Assembly: GCF_000150275.1 (NCBI RefSeq)
Contig: NW_002060948.1
Coordinates: forward strand, 4,692,241 to 4,756,240
DNA length: 64,000 bases
Reading direction: 5' to 3'
Source: Trichoplax adhaerens
Taxonomy: Eukaryota; Placozoa; Uniplacotomia; Trichoplacea; Trichoplacidae
Positions 51,301 through 64,000 of this stretch are shown here, piece by piece. The notes under the pieces were generated by a model, which was not told where the DNA came from, did not search any database, and saw only the letters and a list, made by a program, of their open reading frames with translations. Position numbers and translations under genes: made by a program. Position 1 is the stretch's first letter. Each line of letters opens with the position of its first letter.

Positions 51301-53471
51301 TATTCGTAAGTTACTTTAATATCTTAGGGATAGAATGAACTTAAAAGTCCCTATCTATTTCTCGACTGGTTTAACAGAGAAGGTGTATATTTATTTATTA
51401 AATTATCAAATGGAAAGCAGAAAATTATGTAACCTGAATTCTGATGTGTTATAGGCAAATCATTATTATAAATTATTCATTACTTGGACAAATCAGAAAA
51501 TTCGACGAACATTCGTACAACATAATATGTTCGAATTTAAGCATATAAAGGTATTGTTGATTATCCATCGAAAAGTTTATCAAATAATTGTCTTACATAC
51601 TATTTTTGCGTCTTGTTGTTAGCCTTTCGATCGCGCCCTGATTGATAATCCTAATCCTATGGTAGGCCGTTTAGACTGTTGATACTCTCAGAAATACTTG
51701 ATAATTTTAATCCTTAAGATTTTTTACAGGTTGTATTTGCTACGCCAGGCATGCTTCATGGCGGTCTCTCACTTCAAATATTTAAAAAATGGGCACCAGA
51801 TGATAAAAATATGGTATTGTCGCTCTTCTCTTGTTAAATTACGTCTATACTGTATATTGTATCAATTATTAATTATCAGATAAATAGCAGTCTTAACCTT
51901 GTAAATCCTATAAAATTTTGCACGATTAGGTCATTTTACCAGGCTACTGCGTTGCTGGTACAGTAGGAAATAAAATTTTATCTGGTCAAAGAACCGTAGA
52001 ATTAGAGAATAAACAAATAGTGAGTATTATTGAGAAAATGATACTTCACTGGTCCTATGAATACGGTCTGTGAATACGGAATTAACTATATTATTTTGTG
52101 CATTGTAATCTATAGATTGATGTGAAATTAGCCGTGGAGTATATGTCATTTAGGTAGATAACATTTGTTTGCAATAAACTAATAATTGTTGAACTAATCT
52201 AAAATTTCGGATTAAATCACTTTGCAGTGCTCACGCTGATGCTAAAGGAATCATGCAATTAATTAAACATGTAAGCAGATATATTAAACCGTCATCTTTT
52301 TCCATTGTAAATGACTTGAAACAACTAAGTATTAATTATAAAAAGTAAGCGATATGCTGCAGTTGATACAGTCTAAAGAACTGAATTATGTGTATTCTCG
52401 TCAATATTTAGGCCGAACCTGAAAATGTGATGCTTGTTCACGGAGAGGCGAGCAAAATGAATTTTTTAATGCAAAAAATAGAACAAGAAATTGGTAAGTC
52501 ATTAGGTCGTCAATGCAGTAAATTTCTTGGTGTTGAACTATAGCATTGGTTATATAAAGAAGTATCATTCTAAATCAAAGGTACCCCGTGCTATATGCCA
52601 AAAAATGGCGAAACTGTGAAAATCAGGGCTTCGCCCAAAATAGCTGTAGATATGTCGTTCGAGCTATATAAGCAAAACCAGCCACAGATTTCTTTGAAGT
52701 CTCATATCCATGAAAATAAGAAGCCTCGATTAGATGTAGATCCTCGCATAATTGAAGGAGTTATTATCATGGATGACAACGTAATTTTTTAGTTTCTCGT
52801 TCGTTTAACATGTGTGTTTACGTTGAATTCGCACTATTTGTATGACATTTGTTTAACTTGGAAATAAATTCAATTTTGGCAGTCAACAAGATTGGTCGAC
52901 TCTAAGCAAGCTCTCCACGAACTTGGAATGAAAAGCCATAATTTAAATTTTTGCAGTACTATAAGCGTACCGGATAAAGTAGTTCGCAATGAACTACTAC
53001 GTGAACTGTACTTACATGTTAAGAGGTAACTTTACTTTTCACCAACTCACTTGTTCATTTACGAGATAATTCATTATATCGAATGAATCGATTAATCTAC
53101 TATGGCAATATTTTAGTGATTTCCCTAAAGAAGAAGTATCCCAGTCATCAGATGGCTCTATTAAATTGCATTCTGTTGTTATTGAGGTAAAAATTTACAG
53201 TACAGGAATAGGTACTGAATAACAATAACAGTAAAATGGCAATGCTAATATCTCGCATCTTCTACTATTTCCTAACCTATTTTAGTATCAAGTAAATGAT
53301 GATAGTGAGGCAGTCATTGCAATTTCGTGGGATTACAAGGTAAAGTTTTGTTTATTTTACAAGCAAAAATGTCGAATCCTGCTGAAGATTTAAGCATTTT
53401 ACTTTTAGGATGAAAATTTTGGTTCTTCAGTTGTCTCTATAATTCAACAGAGGCTAACAGGAAAAGCATGA
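48304..53471 (+). CDS. INTS11: Integrator complex subunit 11, RNA endonuclease
   Basis: Twenty-five exons from the ATG at 48304 to the TGA at 53469-53471, about 607 residues against 600 in human. It is the catalytic metallo-beta-lactamase/beta-CASP nuclease of the Integrator complex, which cleaves snRNA precursors and nascent mRNAs in the nucleus. Motifs: [20 protein letters not shown]; the zinc motif [17 protein letters not shown] (residues 67-83); [88 protein letters not shown]; and the last catalytic His in [15 protein letters not shown]. The catalytic HxHxDH is intact, so the enzyme should be active. The C-terminal region after about residue 430, which binds INTS9, is less conserved but in frame. 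Introns are mostly 70-270 bp; the one after exon 2 is the longest, at about 0.85 kb. Confidence 0.96.
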
Positions 53472-54018
53472 AGTAATACTATTACAGAATTGCGAAGAAT
53501 TCTCTTCAGGGAAACGCTGTATTTATAATACGCTTTACAAAACTATACAGTATATTACTTTAATATCTGTAGTAGCCCAAATAATGTATATTAGATCCTC
53601 AGTCATTACTTATTATGTTGCAAGTGAGATGTTTACGGAGAAAATGAGTTGATATCTTTAATTTGCAGCCAATGTGTACTCTTGTGGATACTGCATAAAC
53701 TATAATAACTGTTGAAATGCGATGCATGACTATTGACGAGAAAATAGTTATAAAAAACCCTATATCCACGGATAGCATACTGTATGGTATGTAAATCCGC
53801 TTGATGGTTTACTACTTGCTATCTATTTCAATTTGAAAGATGCATAGATTTGATACAACGTCCTTTCGCATCAAATATAGAAAATATTCATGAAGGATAG
53901 ATAGCACATTATACAAAACTACAGCTTCTCTCTTGACCAAAGTAGATCAAATATAAATTAACGATTTTTTTTACTCGTATAATGCCTAAAAAAGAAATGA
54001 CAAAGGAATAAACATAAT
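53472..54018. other. Convergent spacer between INTS11 and SRM
   Basis: 547 bp of AT-rich sequence holding the two 3' ends. I see nothing else. Confidence 0.6.
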
Positions 54019-55938
<1,920 letters not shown>

Positions 55939-58530
55939 TTTAATTGCACTGTCAAAAATGAATAATAATGGAAATGATGAATTATGAACAACACCCTTGA
56001 ACGAGACATGCACATCCAATAAATCTTGTAATCTAATGATAGCATGGATACATTCTAGTCCTAACCCAACTTGGTTATGGCTGAAGTTGACTGAGCAAGA
56101 TGAAGAGGAGCCTGTAGGAGGTGCAGGTGGCGATAGATTGAATTTTCTGCAGTCGTGGAGTCGAGCACGTCCTGGAATGGACTGCCAGAAGGAAGGAATT
56201 CTGAAGAATCCCGGGCTTCTATACAGTACAATATACTATAAACTGTACACTGTACACGGTACATAGTCCAGTACAGTACCACGGTGCTACAGTACGCCGT
56301 ACTGTAAGGTACAGTATAAATTTGGTTAGTCGCATTAGCCATTCTACTGTACTGTACTGTACACTCTACCATTCTACAGTACTGTACACTGTACAGTACA
56401 GTATTTCATTCTTTTTGGTACTGTACACTGTAGACTGAACAGTGAACACGTGTACTGTACAGTATAGTACTGTATTGTACTGTATGGTATGCTGAATTAA
56501 TTAATCTAATTAAATCTTTCTTTCGATTTGAAGATGGCAACGAATATATCGAAATTCTTGTCATGTGCTGGGACAATTCTTTGCATGTTGGTAGAAAGGA
56601 CGCTAGTTGTACATGAGTTGAAACCGTATGTTTTCTTTTTCTCTATAGTTAAAGATAAAATAAGTACCGTAGAGTACACTGCACAGTGGACTGATTCAGC
56701 ATGCACAAAGTCGCGAATTGTCCAGCTTACACACTTTCATTTCATGTCATACTAGACCTTTATATTTAGTGGGAGTCGTCATCGCATTTTTGGGAATACC
56801 ATATTTAATGTGGGTAGCACTAATTAGGAACCCACACTATTCGTTTGTCCACACTAATTGCCGTAGGTAGTACTGTATAGTAGTCTATGGTAATGCACAA
56901 TACACTCAGCCACTTGAGAATTGATTTTCCGTACACTTCGCTGAAACTGCTCTGCCGACACATTCTACGCTAGTGAATAGACAGTACAGTATATCCATGT
57001 TGATCCCTCTGATGTCCCTGTGTGATAATAGATTTTGAAAATATTGTAATTTAAGGCCACATTGCAACACTATACTGTAGTGACTCATGGTTTCCTTCTG
57101 TACAAGCAGTACATGCCTTACTAAAGTTACCACAAATAGCTTAGGCAAATAGGAAAGTGCGGAGGAGAGATTTAGACGACAATATTTTGCAAAGCACTAC
57201 CATTAGAGTCAGATCAGCAAACACTGTACTATATACTATACTGTACAATGGACATATTGACTTAGGAACTTAGTAAAAGGATGTATTGACCATATGCTAA
57301 ATACTCTCTCTCTCTACTCCCTGGTACGCCCGGTAGGGCACTAATGGAAAAGCATCCACGGTAAGATGTCAACGCACATTGTAGTCCATACTTTCACTAA
57401 TCGACAGTAATGTAGTATTTAATGAGCAATAATTGGGGTTAAGTACCGGTCAGTTCCTAGTCACTTTCTAGGAAGGTATCGGTTAAAAATAAACTACTGA
57501 CAGTAGTGTAGCGTAAAAAATCTCAGCTCGACTACGTCATAGGATAATTAATCTTAAAATAGACGTAACTAGACATAACCTTATAACAATATGCAAAACG
57601 ATCTACTACCCGACCTAGCGGGTATGCTACATTAAATAGAGGAAATCACACAATATTTTTGCACAATTGGATTTCGATAGATAAATCCTAAACTATTATG
57701 TGTTATTCGATGCTTATGCAACTTTACTTCCATATAGATTGTTTGATCCAGTAGATAAAGACTCGACGAGAAAGCATACGAAGTTGCAAAGTCTAGGATA
57801 GAATCAAATTCAAGTGATCACATATCTATAGTACTACTGTACCGTTGTGGTTTATCTACACTGTAACGTATTTCATTTCCGTTATTTTACTATACGAAGA
57901 TATCTCGTAAATACCCTCATTTAAATACGTGCATTAAATTAACTCATTTGGTCATAATGAATCAATTCACTAATCAATAATAGCATTAAATGGACCACTG
58001 GTTGTGGCATCGTTGAAGTGTTGTTATTTTTAATTGTACATAGGTTCCGGTATAAATACAATGGTGTCGGAGCCCTCGCAAATTCCTCTGCTCGATTAAT
58101 ATCACAATATAATCATTATAATAGAAAGAAGAAAAAAAGACAGAAATTATACGGCTATAATACAATATACCTTACTACCGATATAATATAAAAATGGCTT
58201 TACCAAATGCGCTGTCATAGGATATGTTTCCACCTAAAGGTACTTCCAATACTGTACAATATGGAGCTAAATGCAGTAGAAATTTTCAAACGTTCAAAGA
58301 AATAGAGTTGCGCACATATATGTACATTGTACACAACACTAATTCGTACTGTTATATTCATATACTCGTATCACCATTGGTATCTACATGATAAAAATGG
58401 CTCATCTAAAAATAATAACTTATCATTGTATATTATAAATTGCAATTTATCAATGGAATAACGGTTGCTTTAATGCCAAGTTGTCATCTTCTATGGTATA
58501 CTTCTCATTTTGCCAATCTAGTCGAAAAAT
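55939..58530. other. Spacer between SRM and NPHP4
   Basis: It contains the SRM promoter with palindrome cluster K, further single CTGTAC words up to about 57250, and otherwise unremarkable AT-rich sequence, with the NPHP4 3' UTR at its right end. The ORFs at 55997-57148 lie on or beside the palindromes and show no domains. Confidence 0.55.
56222..56490. repeat. CTGTAC/GTACAG palindrome cluster K, upstream of SRM
   Basis: The longest cluster in the window, about 270 bp of ACTGTACACTGTAC, CAGTACAGTACC and TACTGTACTGTACTGTAC words. It begins about 285 bp upstream of the SRM start codon. Confidence 0.87.
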
Positions 58531-61500
58531 TTACATATATTTAACTTTAACGCAAAATGTTTCTTCATTCTTATCATCTTCATCGTTAATAAAAATAAAG
58601 ATTTCCACAATATTTCGATCATCGCTAGGCAAGAATTTTAACCCAATCATGTGTGATCCGCCACCTTCAACCTGGTAAAATTAGATAAACTTGTTTTTTA
58701 ATCTAATTTAAGCAATACATTTAGCCGATATCATCGAATTTGGTAACTCTGTACTAATTCCTTATGGTATTATAATTAAGAAGTGATTACTATTACGACC
58801 AACCTCAATGAGGCCTTCGCGAAATTGTAACAAATCTTCACGATTGCATTTTAAACGAAATCTCTTTCGCATCGGATAAGGATTTGTAAAAGATATTCTC
58901 TATAAGTAATAAACATGTCCAAGGCAATTACAATAAGTCAATAGTGTCGGTGTCTTTCGGCTACATCCTCCTTCATAATTATGTAGCTCATCTATATTTA
59001 ACGGGCTAGAAATAATTTATATTCAAATGCAATTCGAATGGGACCAACCTTATTGGAGCTTTTACCAGCAACGATATTAATCTCAAACGCTTTAGAAATT
59101 ATTGGTAATTTAACGGCTACGCAAACCAGCCAAGAGTGGACAAGTTGATGATACTCCGTATCTGTTATAGTGTTAAAATTGCAATAACGTTTAACACAAC
59201 CTCAGCCAAACTAATTTCCTAATTAGTACTATTTGGTAGGTCAAGATGCCTGTCTGTCTCCGTTATAAACTAATCAACATTAAATTATAGTAGTGAAACT
59301 TACCAACGACGTTAATATACATAATTCTTTGACCTGATGATTTCGGTATTACTGTTACTATTAATTCGTGGACTGAATTGGCCATCAACATAAATTCATT
59401 CGTTGGAGCGATCTAAAACGAAGACATATAGATAAAGTAGGTCATAACTGATTGGTTTCAGTGAATGGTTTTCTCCTATTAGAATATACTATATAGTATG
59501 GTATGGAATACAAATGATATAGGTTTCTATGGTTAACAATTATATCTTTAAATCAAATTAATTTTATCATTATCGATAAACCTTACCATTAATTCTGCCG
59601 GATGAGAAGAATAACATTGAATTAATCTTGACACCGGAGTCCCTCGTAATATCAACGACTGCTTTAATGTCTGCCCTTCTGTTGCACAAATATCGACCCT
59701 AAATGAAGATGGATAAAAAAGACAAAATTACCATTAATGATATTAGCTGCAACTGCTTAACTTAATAATGATTTCGATAGTTTCAAGAATAAACACCATC
59801 CTCATTATTCATGTGTTATTAAATTTTATAATTTCTATTCTTGCTACCTTTGCTGCGCGTGGATGAAGAATTGCCATGTCTGTATCGGTCTCGATAAATA
59901 ATTATCCCTATTATTTAAGAATCAAATTTCTTATTGCAAATAAATCGATTTTCGAAGTAATACTATTATAAACTTCAAATAATCTGAATATTAATATCAT
60001 ATATGAAATGAAATAGTAATTATTAATAAGATCATAAAATGCATGCTGTAATTTGTACGCATTTACTTCGTTTATATTACCAAACGTAGAACTAGGTTAC
60101 TGGACTAAATCAATGAGCTTAGCATTGCTATAATCATAGCATGAACAATTAATATATAATGTTTGTCTATACCATGTACGCTACTCAATGTAGGTTATAA
60201 CAATTGATCAGGTTTACGAATATTATAAATATTGTTTACCACAATCGTATATTCGTATCATCTTCAGAAAGTACGTGCTTGTATATAGTTTTATTCACGT
60301 ATATCACTTAGTATGCACCACGTTATTAGACTAATACAATTGCAGACGTATCAATACTAAATTAATGAAACTCAATTCAAAGATTGTCAAGGGTATTTAG
60401 ATCTATTATTGGTGTATATAGTATGTGATTAGAACTATTGCAATTTATCCAATTTCTCAGTGATAATGGGTTAGCAAAATTTTACCACAGTATCATTCTG
60501 TTAGCCATTATAAAAGTTTAGTGACTTACGAGAATAAAAGCAGATAGAATCGCTTAACACTTGGTGACTGACTGCATGCTACTTTCAGAAAAATGTCTTG
60601 TGGCTCTCCGGGAAACTACATATAATCACGACATACCCAAGATATTTCAAGTTGATAATCAGTAACATGGTACATCATGAGAAAAATGGAATGAGTCAGT
60701 AAAATTACATATATGGCAAAGAGATACCGAACATCAAAAAAATAAAAAAAAAAGACTTACTGTAGGTTTACTGTCACAAACAACATTTGGATCGCTGCAC
60801 TTGACATATAATTGCTTTTGATCATCGACATCAGTCATAAAAGAACCACCTGATAGCCATTGGAACAAGGTATCATTAAAAATAACATTCAGGCAGAGAA
60901 ATATTTCATAAGTTATCTATTTCTTTGCTAGGCTATTTCAGTTTGGTTGATCGTAGATTTGCTATGCTTTATTAATTATTTTAAGCAGATTTCTTAAATT
61001 TTTTTTAACCTGTATTAGAACGCCATGGTGGTAAACGAATAGAACGTTTAAAGAAAGAATTTTCAGGATGATAAAATCGAAATGTTTGATCAATAATGTG
61101 CGGCTGAGGTTCCACATGTAAGGCTAAGATAGCTACCGGATTCTCGTTCGATTTCGTAACAAAACTGACCTAGATGTCCAAAGATTAGTTTTATTGTAGA
61201 CAATTTATTCAAATAAGTCAATTAAAGCGTTTCTTAGCTAATTCATAGTTAATCGAGAAAATAATTTTATTTTAATACCTTAATTGTACGTGGTTGTATG
61301 CACGTAATTTTGCCTAATTGCTGTTTAAATTCTACTACCGACTGTGATGGTGGTTTGATCGATGCTACACTTTCCTACACATAGATTAAATTCAGTTAAT
61401 GATAAAATTAAATACATAATCCATAATAAATTTAGCTCTATTATCGTAATAAGTTAAAATTTGTAGTTTTAATTGCTAAAATTTCCTCCGGAAATTACTC

Positions 61501-64000
61501 GGACCAACTATACTAAGCTTAACCTGATCACGTGCTAAATGGTCAGCCCGAAAACTTTGAAACTTAAAAGGAATATTGACCACTTCTGATGGCTTCATAA
61601 ATATTTCTGGATGTTGCCCTTGACTATCTTGATTGAACATGTTTTCTTCTAATGGTGTATGAACTTCATGGAGCTTCTTATAATGTCGCCATTCTCTCGA
61701 ACTAGTTAAAATCCTACAGAGATTATTTAGTCATAGCGATCAAAATAACAATTTTAGCTCCATCAAACACATAAACATAGTACGAAGTTCAGCAACAGTA
61801 CAAATTGCGCGAACAACTCATAGACTGAGTATTAGTACGTTCTATAATTAATAAAACTCCCTATCTACGTACCTTAAATCGGGATCATCACATTTAATAA
61901 TAATATTTTGTTCTTGATTGTATGGATTTTTAAATGAAAATTCGAAGAACTCTGCGCTACCAAAGGATGGATGAATAACATGGCGAGATGTGATAGCATC
62001 ATATAATATATTGGTGATGCCTTCATGTTTAGACATTTCCCTATTCAAATTTCCAAGATAGAATAGTAAAAGAGTATTAATTTGCGATTGTTAATCATAA
62101 ATATGGTACAATTTATTTATATCAGCCACTTTAGAATATAAATTTAAAGTAGAAGTTTCTAGTGAACCTAAATTTTTCAACAGTTCTCATATCACGTAAT
62201 CGATTAACTTTCTCTTCATTTTGCACCTAGTCGTGACAGTAATCAATTCAATTTTGATATTAGTCAGGTGAGACAATAAAAAATGTCCAAGATAACATTA
62301 ATGAGTTACAGAATCTAGTTTGTTAACATACCAGACGAATATTTGTACTTTCACCCATGCTTGCCATATTTCTTCGAACTGCTTCCATTCTAGCCATTTT
62401 TCTAATGAAAAATAAAGTATACAGATTTGAAAAAGATATTTATACTCGTACTGTCGTACACGTACACATTTTAACGAAAAGGTCCAATATCGCAAATGTA
62501 TTGAGATATGTATAATACATTGCACTACTCAAATTTTTATTCAGAAATTGAGGTTGTTGCCAAAGATATCGAGAGGTATCAAAATGATGCATTTATATCT
62601 CAATGTTTAAAATGTTAGTGCAAGGGTGCAATACATATTTCTATTACTTCAAATATAGTATCTGTATATATTTGGCTAGGTCTCTCTCTTCATTATATAA
62701 GTATAATATAAAGAGGCGCCTATAAACAAGCTTACATTCAATGCTGTATTTAACTAGTTTTGACTAATTCTATGACAACAATTACTATTAAGATATCGTT
62801 GGAGCAATATTTTACTAATTTTTTTTTTCTGCGAAAAAAATAAACGTTGGTACCTTAATCGTGCTGCATCATTTTCTTTACCGGCTTCAGTTGGATCATG
62901 AAGAGTTTTGGCTTTCCGCGTTAGCAGAGCAGACGCAAGTTCAGTACTACTTTCCGACAGCAGCTTTGCAGTTTTAATTAAACGTTGCTTAGATCCTAGA
63001 TCAACATATACGAGTTTAAGCAACTTTAGAAACCGAACTAGATAACTCTGAAGATACGCTTTCGTTTAAATGGAATACATTTGCTTACCAGCCGTCTCAT
63101 TTCTAATCTCTCCGCCTTTAGCAGTCACCGATGGAATAATTTTAGCTTTAGGAATGGGTTCCATGCCTAGATAATTATCGTTTTAAATAGAGAAATGCTT
63201 ACAAATGTATTTGAATAGCAAAATTTTTCCTTCAGAGAATTTGTATAGAGCAAAGAAATGGGCTGCTAAAGATTTCTGTAACGTCTTACGATTTTATGAT
63301 AACGCGGGAATAGCACTTTAAATATTTATTTAATATATCAGCCATACGTAATCATTATAATTATTTACCTCTTTTAGCTTTGTTAACGTCACTAACATTG
63401 CCTATATTAGCTACTTTCATATGTAATTTGCCACGTAATCTTAACTTTGTCCCAACAGGTCTAATACTTCCTGTCCTACTCTGTTAATATTTAACGGCAG
63501 CATAAGAAATCTCGTTATATTGCTAATTTCATTGAATTACTATCATAATAGTTTTCATTTTAGCCAGGATTATCCTGGTATTCCTTGAAGAAATAAATAC
63601 TGAAATAGTAATACCGATAACTGTTATCTTTATTCTACCGTCATTAACTGTCTCGATTTTGAGTTTTGTAGTTATGGATTTACTATACAGTAATAATTAA
63701 TGATTACAGCCAACAACAATTTTGCTTTAATATAGTAGATAATTTTTAAACGTCAATTTGACAGTAGTACAAATAGACTTACTAAGTCTCCTGTTAAAAT
63801 AGGAGCATCGCGATCATACTCAGTGGAAATAATATCTAGTTCAACGGCCATTTGAACAGCTTCTCGACCCTGCCGAACTAGATTCTATGATAATAAAAAG
63901 GAATCATTACGATTGAAAAGGTGCTATTTTTATTTAGTGCCCGTACTATCATCTCGCACCTTCAGACTTAATGACGTTGAACCAATTAATAGCAATGAAT
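58531..64000 (-). CDS. NPHP4: Nephrocystin-4, partial (5' part lies beyond the window)
   Basis: Nineteen exons are readable on the minus strand, from a partial one at about 63960-64000 to the last at 58531-58671, with TAA at 58531-58533. The C-terminus, [10 protein letters not shown]...[21 protein letters not shown], is the diagnostic end of nephrocystin-4. Others match in order: [140 protein letters not shown] and [14 protein letters not shown]. The family protein scaffolds the ciliary transition zone with NPHP1 and RPGRIP1L. The N-terminal part lies off the right edge. Exon borders are within a few bases; junctions tested keep frame, including the short exon at about 59848-59890. There is no sign of decay. 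Confidence 0.93.

Noticed and set aside
55997-56372. 89- and 103-codon ORFs upstream of SRM
   Set aside because: They overlap the SRM 5' region and palindrome cluster K, with no domain and no conserved motif.

Overview
The window is animal nuclear DNA: AT-rich (roughly one third G+C by eye), with genes split by many short GT-AG introns of mostly 80-350 bp, several conserved metazoan housekeeping genes, and extracellular-matrix and receptor-like proteins. Gene density, intron size, an agrin-like protein, a nephrocystin-4 gene and the absence of recognisable transposons fit an early-branching metazoan. A placozoan (Trichoplax/Hoilungia type) is my best guess. This is an inference; no marker in the window proves it.

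Region by region. (1) 0.2-9.2 kb, plus strand: two tandem paralogues for secreted, probably GPI-anchored proteins with a Frizzled-like cysteine-rich domain plus half of a second one. (2) 9.2-11.6 kb: a convergent spacer holding a near-perfect 39-bp-arm hairpin. (3) 11.6-23.3 kb, minus strand: a 32-exon agrin-like gene with NtA, two follistatin-type Kazal, EGF and six laminin-G domains. The exon model sums to 4,644 bp, an exact multiple of 3 (1,547 residues). (4) 24-31 kb: spacer rich in the palindromic word TACTGTACAGTA, surrounding an unfamiliar five-exon gene in which a short peptide repeat straddles every intron. (5) 31-36 kb: mitochondrial ribosomal protein S14 (plus) and selenocysteine lyase (minus), tail to tail. 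(6) 38.5-40.1 kb: an ING4/5-type PHD chromatin reader. (7) 43.4-44.3 kb: an intronless UBIAD1. (8) 46.2-47.6 kb (minus) and 48.3-53.5 kb (plus): ceramide-1-phosphate transfer protein and Integrator subunit 11, divergently arranged. (9) 54.0-55.9 kb, minus: spermidine synthase. (10) 58.5 kb to the window end, minus: the 3' two thirds or so of NPHP4, running off the edge.

The genes do not form one pathway. What links the right-hand 40 kb is a family of palindromic CTGTAC clusters placed about 60-450 bp upstream of the start codons of the housekeeping genes and nearly absent from the first 24 kb, where the secreted-protein genes lie. The most novel items are these promoter-proximal palindrome clusters, the exon-per-repeat gene at 26.6-30.2 kb, the NtA-bearing agrin with a reiterated five-exon LG module, the tandem one-and-a-half-CRD genes and the 39-bp hairpin.

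Exon borders were read by hand from GT/AG sites and reading-frame continuity. Most are exact, but those of NPHP4 and some of SCLY are good to a few bases only.
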